Below, piece by piece: positions 1 to 7,632 of a stretch of 64,000 bases of DNA (the stretch's first letter is position 1; each line of letters begins with the position of its first letter). Source of the stretch: Methanocella paludicola SANAE. Its GTDB lineage: Archaea; Halobacteriota; Methanocellia; Methanocellales; Methanocellaceae. A model generated the notes under the pieces. The model was not told the DNA's origin. It did not search any database and saw only the letters and a list, made by a program, of their open reading frames with translations. A program made the translations under genes and the position numbers. The stretch is from positions 1,961,501 through 2,025,500 of the forward strand of contig NC_013665.1 of the NCBI RefSeq assembly GCF_000011005.1, written 5' to 3'.

Positions 1-311
1 CCGACCTGCCGCTCATTACCCCGGAAGTCATCGACAGGGTCGTCGATGCTTATGAAAAATGCGGCAAGGAAGCGCTGTCCGTGCGCGTCGAGGCGGACAT
101 TGCTCCCTGGACCCCGGACACGGTGTTAAACGATACGGAAAAGCCCACAGTACCCGCGGGCATAAACGTGGTCCATAGTGCCCACATGGACAGAGCGCAG
201 GAAGAGCATGTCCTGGTCATAAACGATGCGAAGCTCGCCGCAAACGTCAATTACCGAAAGGATTTAACGTACTGCGAGCATTTATTTGCGCAGGAACAAG
301 AGCAAGGGTGA
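1..311 (+). CDS. cobY: Adenosylcobinamide-phosphate guanylyltransferase, C-terminal part (partial at window start)
   Basis: The reading frame is open from base 3 and ends at a TGA at 309-311, so only the last 102 residues are present. They begin with DLPLI, the second aspartate-containing motif of the nucleotidyltransferase fold, and continue through a GINVV strand near the C-terminus, which fits archaeal CobY. CobY transfers GMP from GTP to adenosylcobinamide phosphate in cobamide assembly. The stop overlaps the GTG start of the next gene (GTGA), so the two are probably translationally coupled. A CobT homologue lies 2 kb further on, which supports a cobamide role. The N-terminal half with the GTP-binding loop is outside the window, so the call rests on the C-terminal motifs and the context. 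Confidence 0.75.
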   Translation, partial: DLPLITPEVIDRVVDAYEKCGKEALSVRVEADIAPWTPDTVLNDTEKPTVPAGINVVHSAHMDRAQEEHVLVINDAKLAANVNYRKDLTYCEHLFAQEQEQG

Positions 312-1204
312 GCATGAAGGACGAAACGTATGCGACCAAGAAGTGGGTCGTGCCCTACAAGAACATCGTCGCCATGTACGACGGCGAAGGCTATGTGGAT
401 ATCGTCGAGCAGACCAACTGCTTCGGAGGCGCCTGCTGGGCCCGGTACCATTATGAGCGTACGAGCCCGCTCATCGTGAGCGTCCGGAATGTCGGGAACA
501 CGATGCGATATCTTACCCGTGTCGGTAAAGAGGAGCTTAACCTTACGCCTTCCATTGCGGCCGCGGGCATCGAGGCGGTCGAGGTGGGCGACGATACGAT
601 CTCTATTACTTATGCAGGCCTTGGCGGAGGCGGCGTCGGCGCGACTATCAGCCGGGCGCTCGCCGAGGACGTCATCGATTATGATCATTCGGAGATCGGC
701 GGCAGCCGGAGTAGTAAAGGCACCATCGTACTGCCGAAGCGTAAGCGCGTCCTCATCGGCGTCGACGATACCGACACCAAGGAGGAGGGCGCCACCTGGT
801 CGCTCATCCACAACATCGCGTCCGACCTGAACGGCAAGAACGCCTACTATATTTCCCATGCCCTCGTCCAGCTCTACCCGGTGCCCTTCAAGACCCAGAA
901 CTGCGTCTCGACGGTCGTCGAGTTCGCCTGCCTGGACGAGAGTAAGCTGATGCGGGACTTCGAGGCACTGCTGAGGAAATATACGCTGTCCGAAGAGACC
1001 GGCATGGTCGCGCTCACGAAGTTCGATGCCGAGGCGTTGAGAGAGTACGGTAAGCTCGTCAAGTCGAAGCAGATCTCTAAGGAGACGGCCGAGAAGGCTG
1101 CCGTTAATGCTGAAGCGGATATACTTATGAATGGCCGGGGCATCATCGGCGCCCTTGCCTCGCTGCCCTATTTTGCGAATCCGATGGATTCGGTGATACT
1201 GTAA
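308..1204 (+). CDS. Methanogenesis marker protein 11
   Basis: The 298-residue product matches the family called methanogenesis marker protein 11, found in methanogens and of unproved function. Its centre carries IGVDDTDTKEEG, with the DDTD at about residues 153-156. The same signature occurs in the nucleotide-binding part of the archaeal tRNA-Ile2 agmatidine synthase TiaS, so an ATP-dependent activity is plausible. The GTG start at 308 overlaps the cobY stop; an ATG at 314 is the alternative. The stop overlaps the ATG of the following radical SAM gene (TAATG). This tight coupling suggests both act in one process, perhaps a cofactor or a modification linked to methyl-coenzyme M reductase; that is inference. 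Confidence 0.85.
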   Translation: MSMKDETYATKKWVVPYKNIVAMYDGEGYVDIVEQTNCFGGACWARYHYERTSPLIVSVRNVGNTMRYLTRVGKEELNLTPSIAAAGIEAVEVGDDTISITYAGLGGGGVGATISRALAEDVIDYDHSEIGGSRSSKGTIVLPKRKRVLIGVDDTDTKEEGATWSLIHNIASDLNGKNAYYISHALVQLYPVPFKTQNCVSTVVEFACLDESKLMRDFEALLRKYTLSEETGMVALTKFDAEALREYGKLVKSKQISKETAEKAAVNAEADILMNGRGIIGALASLPYFANPMDSVIL

Positions 1205-2184
1205 TGCAAATGGATGCCCGTAAAAAGGCTGAGCTTATATCGGTCGGTGGCGTGGAGATCGACGAGTCGATCACGGCGCACCTGAGCCGTTCTACGGCAG
1301 GCCCCGGAGCGGGCCTGGACTCGTTCTTCTTTCGTTCCGGACAGCACAGGGTCAGGCTGGGCGTCCGCAAGTCATCCCCTTTTAAAGCTGTTTCAAAGGG
1401 CAACGATATCGTCATCTTAAAGAATGGAAAAGAGTTCGCCACCGGCGAGATCGAGGATGCGATCGCCCATTGCCCCGAGCAGGTGTACGTTACGGTGAGC
1501 GAGCGCTGCGTATTCGACTGTAAGTTCTGCCCGGTGCCTAAGCTGCACGGCCACATAAAGACGCTGGACGAAGTAAAGAAGCTGGCCGACCAGGGGTTGA
1601 AAAGCCCATCGTTCAAGGCGATATCGATAACATCTGGCGTTTGGAAGACTCCCGAAGAGGAAGTAAAGCGTGTCGCCGAAATGGTCGAAGAATTGAGGAA
1701 GTACAACGTCCCTATCGGCGTTTCGGTCTATGCGACGGACGATTCCTCGGAAATATTAAAGGAGGCGGGCGCAGTCGAAGTCAAGTATAACGTCGAGACC
1801 ATCGACCCGGCCATTTTCGAAAAAGTCTGCCCCGGCTTGTCGCTCGACGAAATAAAGAAGGCCCTGGAGCACGCCGTTACGGTCTTCGGGCGCAACCACG
1901 TGTTCACCAACATCCTCATCGGCCTGGGCGAATCGGACGAGGCAGTCATCGCCGCCATCGAGGAGTTCGCCGCAAAAGGCATAATCCCCGTGCTGAGAAA
2001 AGTCAATCCCCATCCGCTGCGTGCCGGCGAAGCCTATACCGAGGATGTAAGCGATGAACGCCTGCTCAAGCTGGCCGAGGCCGAGCGCAAGATCCTCGAT
2101 AAAAATGGCCTGAGGGCCGATAAGGCGCTTACCGGATGCCTCATGTGCACAGGGTGCGACGTCACGCCGCACCTCGACCTGTAA
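1204..2184 (+). CDS. Radical SAM protein, biotin-synthase-related
   Basis: This 326-residue protein has a radical SAM cluster motif of the CX3CX2C type at C102, C106 and C109 (CVFDCKFC), followed by the usual barrel pattern, including YNVETID. A second cysteine group, GCLMCTGC, lies about 15 residues from the C-terminus and could bind an auxiliary iron-sulfur cluster. The sequence resembles the archaeal biotin-synthase-related group rather than Mmp10, the McrA arginine methyltransferase, which is longer and has a different cluster region. The start overlaps the stop of marker protein 11 by one base. The substrate is unknown; the pairing with a methanogen-only gene suggests methanogenesis-specific chemistry. 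The gene runs tail to tail with cobT. Confidence 0.75.
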   Translation: MQMDARKKAELISVGGVEIDESITAHLSRSTAGPGAGLDSFFFRSGQHRVRLGVRKSSPFKAVSKGNDIVILKNGKEFATGEIEDAIAHCPEQVYVTVSERCVFDCKFCPVPKLHGHIKTLDEVKKLADQGLKSPSFKAISITSGVWKTPEEEVKRVAEMVEELRKYNVPIGVSVYATDDSSEILKEAGAVEVKYNVETIDPAIFEKVCPGLSLDEIKKALEHAVTVFGRNHVFTNILIGLGESDEAVIAAIEEFAAKGIIPVLRKVNPHPLRAGEAYTEDVSDERLLKLAEAERKILDKNGLRADKALTGCLMCTGCDVTPHLDL

Positions 2185-2186
2185 AA

Positions 2187-3251
2187 TTAGTTCCCGACCA
2201 TTTTTGAATAGATCGATTCCACGGTATCCTCGATCTTCTCTTTCGGCACGCCCTTGAGCATGGCCGCGGCACAGATGCCGCCCGCGCCGACGCCTTCCTT
2301 GGCCACGCCTTTCTCGTAGGCGAGCAGGCCCGGGTACTTAGACCGGGCGAAGGAAAGGTTTGATACCAGCACGGGGATATCGGCGCCAGTACACTTGAGG
2401 ATGCCGAGCAGGTTCGCGCTGCGGTCTTCGACGACCCAGCGCGTCGTGCTCAGGGCCAGATCGAGTTTGCTCAAATCCATTATTTTCGAGATCAATAGCG
2501 CGACTACGGCCATCTGGGTGCCTCCGGCCAGTATGATAGGGATGCCCTGGGCACCCTGCACGAGGCCGATGGTCGCTGCCATCATCGGGTCGCCGACGGA
2601 CTCGATGGCCTTTAGCGGATCGCACTGGCCGTTAATGCCGGCGTTCTTCAGGCCTTCCCGGACGACAGAATCTTTCAGTGACTGCGGATTCACGGCCATG
2701 CTGCTGCTCGTGACGCCGTTCGTGTCCATTCCCAGGGCACGCAGGACGCCTAACGCCGTTGTCGTGCCCGCGGGCGTAGTCTCGCCGATCACCAGGTACT
2801 CGGACTCGGCGGCGATCTCTTTTCCGACTTTCCGGGCGTTCTCGATGGTCTGCTTTGCCGACGGTACCGCCCTACCGGTCCTGATGTCGGCGCCCGGCCC
2901 GTTCCCTACACGATAGTGAGCCACAAAAGGTGAGATCTTGCCGCCTGCGTCCACGTAGTACTCCCGGAAGTCCGACAGCGTGATCGCAGCCCGCGTGATG
3001 AGGCCGGGCGTGGGTATGGCGTCCGCCGTCATGGCGATATTTTCGAGGGTGAGGATCCTGCCCGTATGGACGAGTTCCGCGTCAAGAGGAGGCGTATAGC
3101 ACATCAGCTCGGGGCTTGCGCCGGCCACCGTAATGCCCGGTATAGCCGCTGTCTCCGTGTAGCCCATGACGAGTACGAAGGAGCCCCTGCCGCTCAGCTT
3201 TTTCGAGAACGTCTCAGCCCCGTTATAGAATGTCAAACTGTCGGTATTCAT
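2187..3251 (-). CDS. cobT: Archaeal CobT homologue, nicotinate-nucleotide phosphoribosyltransferase family
   Basis: The 354-residue product matches the archaeal branch of the nicotinate mononucleotide-dependent phosphoribosyltransferase family, with GNGPGADIRTGRAVPS, a GETTPAGTTTALGVL segment and a glycine-rich C-terminus (EGVGAGGICAAA). The bacterial enzyme activates the lower-ligand base of cobamides by moving ribose phosphate from nicotinate mononucleotide. In methanogens the natural base is 5-hydroxybenzimidazole. Together with cobY it marks a cobamide assembly locus, needed for methyl-transfer corrinoid proteins. The start is an ATG at 3251; the AT-rich stretch upstream (about 3290-3330) can hold its promoter. 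Nothing looks broken. Confidence 0.8.
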   Translation of the reverse strand: MNTDSLTFYNGAETFSKKLSGRGSFVLVMGYTETAAIPGITVAGASPELMCYTPPLDAELVHTGRILTLENIAMTADAIPTPGLITRAAITLSDFREYYVDAGGKISPFVAHYRVGNGPGADIRTGRAVPSAKQTIENARKVGKEIAAESEYLVIGETTPAGTTTALGVLRALGMDTNGVTSSSMAVNPQSLKDSVVREGLKNAGINGQCDPLKAIESVGDPMMAATIGLVQGAQGIPIILAGGTQMAVVALLISKIMDLSKLDLALSTTRWVVEDRSANLLGILKCTGADIPVLVSNLSFARSKYPGLLAYEKGVAKEGVGAGGICAAAMLKGVPKEKIEDTVESIYSKMVGN

Positions 3252-3437
3252 GCGAAAGCACCAATGATGCCAGCATATAGTCGCTTAAATCAAATAAAGT
3301 TTACTATAGTCAAGTAAAATTTATTTAAAATTGTGCTTCAGAGTATACGGTTGAAGTTTTAAAAAATTTTTTTTATCTATACGAAATGTTTAATTATATT
3401 GTTAGGATTACACTTATTGTTGTTAAGCTAAGGTTGT

Positions 3438-4347
3438 ATGGGATTGAGCAAGAGGGTCAAGATCAGTATTAATCACATAAGAAAGCTGATCAGACAGGAC
3501 AGGTTTGAGTTTGATAGTCATGGAATGGATAGGGCTACTCAAAGGACTGTGAGTATAGATCAAGCCGCTCATACTATCCTTAACGGGAATTTAGTGGCAG
3601 TATACGAAGATAGACAAACGGATCCCTGGGCAAGATTTGAATGTGTTCAGTAGTTACGTGTTTGTTTAGCAATAGTTTATCCTTGTTATCGTCTTTCGCT
3701 GGATTGTTCGGTTTTGTAACACGAAGACCCAAAATTCTTTTTTAGATTTTACGAACACTAAATCGTGAAGACACTGTAAACACAATCAAGCCATGAAATC
3801 ATGAAACCCCTATTAAGCGAACTAAGCCGCTAAAACACGGCTATCAAGACACGAACGAACGACGTAAGCCACGAAGTGCCACCAAACTAAGACAAAAAGG
3901 AAACGCCATACCAGCGCCCATTCGCCTACTTACCAAATCATTACCGGTTAAGCTTTTTAACCTTAACAACGCCCGCTATAACAATAGTTGATCTATTTGT
4001 CTTATTTTCGTGGCACTTCGTGGATTAAGTCATTCGTTCGTGTCTTCGAAACCGTGGACTTGGCGTTTTAATTCGCTTAATAGAGCCTTTGAGTTTTCAT
4101 GGCTTGATCGTGTTTACAGTGTCTTCACGATTTAGTGTTAAAATCTAAAAAGAATTTTGGGTCTTCGTGTTGTAAAACCGAAGGGCTGTACGTGAGACGC
4201 ATCGAAGGAAATCGATAAAAAAGCGAACACGGAACTACTGGTGTTATTGGTGATAGAACACTTGTCGTAATAGTCATAGAGGCCCGATATTTCCTAACGA
4301 TACATACTGTATACTGGAAAGGGGAGGCCGACGACGAGGAAGTTTAA
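3438..4347 (+). pseudogene. DUF4258-type toxin gene interrupted by a palindromic element
   Basis: Codons 1-70 run from the ATG at 3438 to base 3647 (ending ARFECV) and then meet a stop inside foreign sequence. The missing C-terminus lies at 4246-4347 (IGDRTLVVIVIEARYF, ending ADDEEV and TAA). If bases 3648-4245 are removed, the two parts join exactly in frame into a 103-residue protein with the DUF4258 look: an N-terminal helical segment with histidine, a DP turn and C-terminal beta strands. DUF4258 proteins are often the toxin partner of YgiT/MqsA-like antitoxins, and such a gene follows at 4396. The intact part alone would give a 71-residue fragment lacking the last strands, so the toxin is probably inactive. 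Confidence 0.85.
3648..4240. mobile_element. Long-hairpin MITE-like element A, inserted in a toxin gene
   Basis: The element is 593 bp with no substantial ORF. It starts CAGTAGTTACGTGTTTG and its other end, read on the minus strand, is CAGTAGTTCCGTGTTCG, so 15 of 17 terminal bases agree. Inside, arms at about 3707-3898 and 3995-4182 are complementary over nearly their full length, leaving a loop of roughly 95 bases. The arms consist of words such as CACGAAGAC and CACGAAGTGCCAC. A 5-bp direct repeat, GTGTT, flanks it (3643-3647 and 4241-4245). Excision with one repeat copy restores the toxin frame, so the boundaries are certain to within the ambiguity of the repeat. No transposase is present, so it must have moved in trans. 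Confidence 0.88.
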
Positions 4348-4395
4348 ATAAATGAATGATCGGATTTATTATTATCAGACGGACGGTTCAAACAC

Positions 4396-4671
4396 ATGGT
4401 ATTACGTCATTGCACAAAATGCGGCGGGAAGCGCAGAAAGGGTACGACTGATTTTATAAAACATATGGATAAGGTTACCCTTAGAATTAGAAACGTCCCT
4501 GTAGAAGTATGCGGAAATTGCGGTGAGAAGTTTTATTCATTAAAAGTTGCCAGAAAAATTGAGGAAATCGTTGAAACCTATAAGGAAATGATGTCTAAGA
4601 TATCGCCAAAAGAGACTATGGCGAGAGAAATCGATTTTTCTGCCCCGGGCGCAGACGAAGCTTGTGCCTGA
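4396..4671 (+). CDS. YgiT-type zinc-finger antitoxin (MqsA N-terminal-like)
   Basis: The 91-residue protein has two CXXC pairs, CTKC at 6-9 and CGNC at 39-42, with the spacing of the YgiT/MqsA N-terminal zinc finger, then a helical segment (VARKIEEIVETYKEMM). It has no C-terminal helix-turn-helix, as in the short antitoxins that accompany DUF4258 toxins. It begins 48 bp after the end of the interrupted toxin and was presumably co-transcribed with it. If the toxin is dead, this gene is an orphan antitoxin; it could still protect against related toxins or regulate its own promoter. It reads as intact. Confidence 0.8.
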   Translation: MVLRHCTKCGGKRRKGTTDFIKHMDKVTLRIRNVPVEVCGNCGEKFYSLKVARKIEEIVETYKEMMSKISPKETMAREIDFSAPGADEACA

Positions 4672-4816
4672 CCAAACAACCTTTTCCTTTTAAAAATACA
4701 TTTTCTAATTCAACTTTTAGTCTTAACGTCTCCGGGCCGTCATTCGCTCATCACCGATGTTCATGAAAAAAGGCTGGGAAATCTTATTACGTAGCGAGGT
4801 TTTAAATCTGTAACAT

Positions 4817-6343
4817 ATGTTGAGGCCGGATGTGGAGCTTAAAAATATCGCGGGCGTCGATGCGGCGTACATGGCCCTGAAGGACGCCGGCGTCCGCATG
4901 GTCCGGGGCGTGCCGGGCTATCCTATCAACGACCTGTTCACCAGGTTCCAGAAGGATGAGGGCCTGAATGCCGAGTGGGTATTCAACGAAAAGATCGCCT
5001 ACGAGATGGCCGTCGGGGCCTCGGCCTGCGGCGACCGGGCCGTCGTGGTCTGCAAGCACGTCGGCGTCAACATTTTAGCGGACCCCATGATCATTTCTGT
5101 TTCCCATAGCATCGGCTCGGGCATCGTAGTGATCGCCGGGGATGATGTGGGAGCTTTCATGTCTTCGGACGAGCAGGACTCCCGGTGGTACGGCAAGCTG
5201 GCCGAGATCCCGGTGTTCGACCCTTCCACGCCCGCGGAAGTATACGATTCTATTCTTGGAGGCCTGGGGCTTTCCGAGCGTATAAGCGCCCCGGTGCTCG
5301 TTAGAGTGGTCGATGTTGTCCTGCGGGAGCAGGGCGACATCTCAAGGAAAGTGCTGCCGGTCAGGCATAAGAAGCTGGACAGGTCCATCTGGGACTATAC
5401 CATGTTCGGCAAGCATCAAAAGTATCTTCTTGAGGGCTGGAGCCAGGCAGCGGAGGAGTCTGAGCGCTCGCCCATGAACCGCTCATCGAAAAAAGGCGCC
5501 ATCGGCATCATTTCCTCCGGCTATGTGTCCAATATCGCCGCCGGGATCGCCGAAGAGAAGGGACTATCTCATCTTGCCCTGGGGTTCGTAAACCCGCTGC
5601 CCAGAGGCCTGGTTGACGATTTCCTATTTGGGCTGGATCATGTTCTGGTCTGCGAGGAGGTATCGCCGTTCCTTGAGGAACAGGTCCATATGCCGAAGGT
5701 CCGGGGCAGGCTTACGGGGCACCTGCCGAGGGCGGGCCCGCTGGACGAGGAATCCGTGAGGAATGCTCTTGATAATATAAGCATGCAGGGCGGCATAAGG
5801 GACGTGGAGCTGGAAACGCTGGCCGGAAGGGGCTATGCCATCGGCAAGTGCGACGAGTGCCCGTATACGCCGGTCTACGATGCTATAAAAATGCTAAATG
5901 TCCCGGTTGCCGGGGACGCAGGATGTTCCATCCAGGCGGCTAACCCGCCGTACAGCATGCTCATCGTGGCCATGGCGCTGGGCTCGGCGCCGAGCGTGGC
6001 CTGTGGGTTCAATGAGAAAGGCATCGCCATGATGGGCGATTATGCGCTCCTGCACACGGGGCTGCCCGCGCTGCTGAACGCAAAATATTCGGGTAAAGAA
6101 GCGGTCGTCGTCCTGTTCGCCAACCGCGAGGCGGCGATGACCGGGGGCCAGACGCTGCCCGATGTGACGGGCCTGGTCAAGGATATTTTCAAAGAGGATT
6201 GCGTGATCAGCGATTCAGGGGACCTGTCGACAGATAAGGTCTATGGCGACCTGAAAAAACTACTGGAAGCTAAGGGCCTTAAGATCTACGTTGTAACTGG
6301 CTCATGCCCCGCAGGACGCAAGCATAAAAATATGCTGGCTTAA
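4817..6343 (+). CDS. IorA-like thiamine-diphosphate enzyme without the ferredoxin domain
   Basis: The 508-residue product follows the alpha subunit of indolepyruvate ferredoxin oxidoreductase: N-terminal pyrimidine-binding domain with the catalytic glutamate in FNEKIAYEMAVGAS (E58), the CKHVGVN strand, an EQDSRWYGK motif, and a C-terminal ThDP domain with GDYALLHTGLPALLN and AAMTGGQ. The usual LDN end of the ThDP motif reads FAN. It stops after about 508 residues, whereas IorA has roughly 100 more residues holding two [4Fe-4S] clusters, and no IorB gene lies nearby. It may therefore be a non-oxidative 2-oxoacid decarboxylase. It overlaps aksA tail to tail by 4 bp. A TTTTAAAT box just upstream implies a very short 5' leader. 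Confidence 0.75.
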   Translation: MLRPDVELKNIAGVDAAYMALKDAGVRMVRGVPGYPINDLFTRFQKDEGLNAEWVFNEKIAYEMAVGASACGDRAVVVCKHVGVNILADPMIISVSHSIGSGIVVIAGDDVGAFMSSDEQDSRWYGKLAEIPVFDPSTPAEVYDSILGGLGLSERISAPVLVRVVDVVLREQGDISRKVLPVRHKKLDRSIWDYTMFGKHQKYLLEGWSQAAEESERSPMNRSSKKGAIGIISSGYVSNIAAGIAEEKGLSHLALGFVNPLPRGLVDDFLFGLDHVLVCEEVSPFLEEQVHMPKVRGRLTGHLPRAGPLDEESVRNALDNISMQGGIRDVELETLAGRGYAIGKCDECPYTPVYDAIKMLNVPVAGDAGCSIQAANPPYSMLIVAMALGSAPSVACGFNEKGIAMMGDYALLHTGLPALLNAKYSGKEAVVVLFANREAAMTGGQTLPDVTGLVKDIFKEDCVISDSGDLSTDKVYGDLKKLLEAKGLKIYVVTGSCPAGRKHKNMLA

Positions 6344-7500
6344 GCCTGCGTAGTGCTCGCGCTCTCCTTCGATAGCAACAGCGTGATAAGTTCCGCCAGT
6401 TCCTCACGGCGCAGCGACCGCTTCGACTCGCTCATCCGCTTGATCTCTTCGAGGACGATATCCGTCTCTGCTTTAGATAGGGTGATGCCCATCTGCCGGG
6501 CCATATAGCAGAGCGCCTTGCTGCCGCTATGCTTACCAAGGATGAACTCACGGTTGCCGCCCACGATCTCCGGCGAGAACAGCTCGTATGTCCGGTCATT
6601 TTCAAGAAGCGCAGCGATATGGATGCCCGACTCGTGTGCAAAAGCGTTTTGACCCACCACTGCCTTGTTCCTGGCCACGGGGATGCCCGAGTATTTAATT
6701 ACCATTTCCGAGAGACCTTTTAATAAGGAAGTATCATAGCGGTCAACGCCGTAGTGGATCTTCAACCCCATAAGTACTTCTTCGAGGGAGGCGTTACCCG
6801 CCCGCTCACCGATACCATTCACACATGTGTGTAATTGCTTCGCTCCCGCCTCGGCTGCGGCCATGGTATTAGCAACAGCAAGCCCAAGATCGTCGTGGCA
6901 ATGGACACAGACAGGTATATTGACCATATGGCGGACCTCGCCCACGAGATACTTCATGGTCGACGGCGTCATAATACCGACCGTGTCGGCGATATTCACG
7001 TAGTCGGCGCCGCACGCTTCGCCTGCCTGATAAAATCTCTTTAAAAAGTCCGGGCCAGTCCTGGTCGAATCCTCTGCGGCAAACCGCACGATAAGCCCGT
7101 GCTTTTTAGCGTACTCGGTTGCGGTGACCATGCACTCGATGGCCTCTTCCTGCGTCTTCTTATGCTTATAAGTGAGATGTAAATCCGAGGTCCCGATGAA
7201 AATGCCGACCATGTCGGCGCCGCAATCGATGACAGCGTCAATATCCGGCTTTATGGCCCGGGCCAGGCAGCTGATCTTCGCGTTCAGCCCCATGTTGCAG
7301 ACCGCTTTAACCGATTCTTTTTCACCATTAGAAGTAATTGGAAAGCCGGCCTCGATTATCTCGACGCCTATCTCGTCAAGCGTCCGGGCGATATCCATTT
7401 TTTCCTCTTTCGTGAACGATACGCCGGGCGTCTGCTCGCCGTCCCTCAGTGTGACGTCGCATATCTCCACGTCGATGGGCTCCGTTTTTATGAGCTTCAT
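6340..7500 (-). CDS. aksA: Homocitrate synthase AksA (2-oxoacid chain elongation)
   Basis: This is a DRE-TIM metallolyase of the LeuA/AksA group: CDVTLRDGEQTPG at the N-terminus, VHCHDDLGLAVANTMAA and NGIGERAGNA. AksA condenses acetyl-CoA with 2-oxoglutarate, then with 2-oxoadipate and 2-oxopimelate, on the way to 2-oxosuberate for coenzyme B. The protein lacks the long C-terminal regulatory domain of LeuA-type isopropylmalate synthases, which favours AksA. The rest of the pathway (aksDEF) is divergent across a 132-bp region. I chose the ATG at 7500 (386 residues), because a GTG at 7527 would lie at or before the start site predicted from the TATA-like box at 7543-7551. Confidence 0.88.
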   Translation of the reverse strand: MKLIKTEPIDVEICDVTLRDGEQTPGVSFTKEEKMDIARTLDEIGVEIIEAGFPITSNGEKESVKAVCNMGLNAKISCLARAIKPDIDAVIDCGADMVGIFIGTSDLHLTYKHKKTQEEAIECMVTATEYAKKHGLIVRFAAEDSTRTGPDFLKRFYQAGEACGADYVNIADTVGIMTPSTMKYLVGEVRHMVNIPVCVHCHDDLGLAVANTMAAAEAGAKQLHTCVNGIGERAGNASLEEVLMGLKIHYGVDRYDTSLLKGLSEMVIKYSGIPVARNKAVVGQNAFAHESGIHIAALLENDRTYELFSPEIVGGNREFILGKHSGSKALCYMARQMGITLSKAETDIVLEEIKRMSESKRSLRREELAELITLLLSKESASTTQA

Positions 7501-7542
7501 CCATTCGTTGGTCGAATATCCGGGCACAGTCTCACCGACCGG

Positions 7543-7597
7543 TATTATAAACGAAAATTTCGCTACCGAAATATTCGTTCACAAGAAACTATAAAAT
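7543..7597. promoter_or_regulatory. Divergent aks promoters with a 30-bp dyad operator
   Basis: Between aksA and aksD lies a near-perfect inverted repeat: AACGAAAATTTCG (7550-7562), a 4-base spacer, and CGAAATATTCGTT (7567-7579), with one mismatch in 13. It is bracketed by a TATA-like box for aksA on the minus strand (7543-7551) and one for aksD on the plus strand (TATAAAAT, 7590-7597). A dimeric regulator bound here would cover both promoters, so the whole 2-oxosuberate pathway could be controlled by one protein. The factor is not known and no regulator gene lies next to the site. Confidence 0.65.
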
Positions 7598-7632
7598 GAT
7601 GAATGTACTAATAATTTTCCATAAGGACGAGC

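Noticed and set aside
1204-2184. Calling the radical SAM protein Mmp10, the McrA arginine methyltransferase
   Set aside because: It is shorter, and the cluster region and C-terminus do not resemble Mmp10; the biotin-synthase-related group fits better.
3707-4182. Reading elements A-E as CRISPR arrays because of the short recurring words
   Set aside because: The words are degenerate and irregularly spaced, there are no constant repeats with unique spacers, and no cas genes are present. The arms pair with each other, which arrays do not do.
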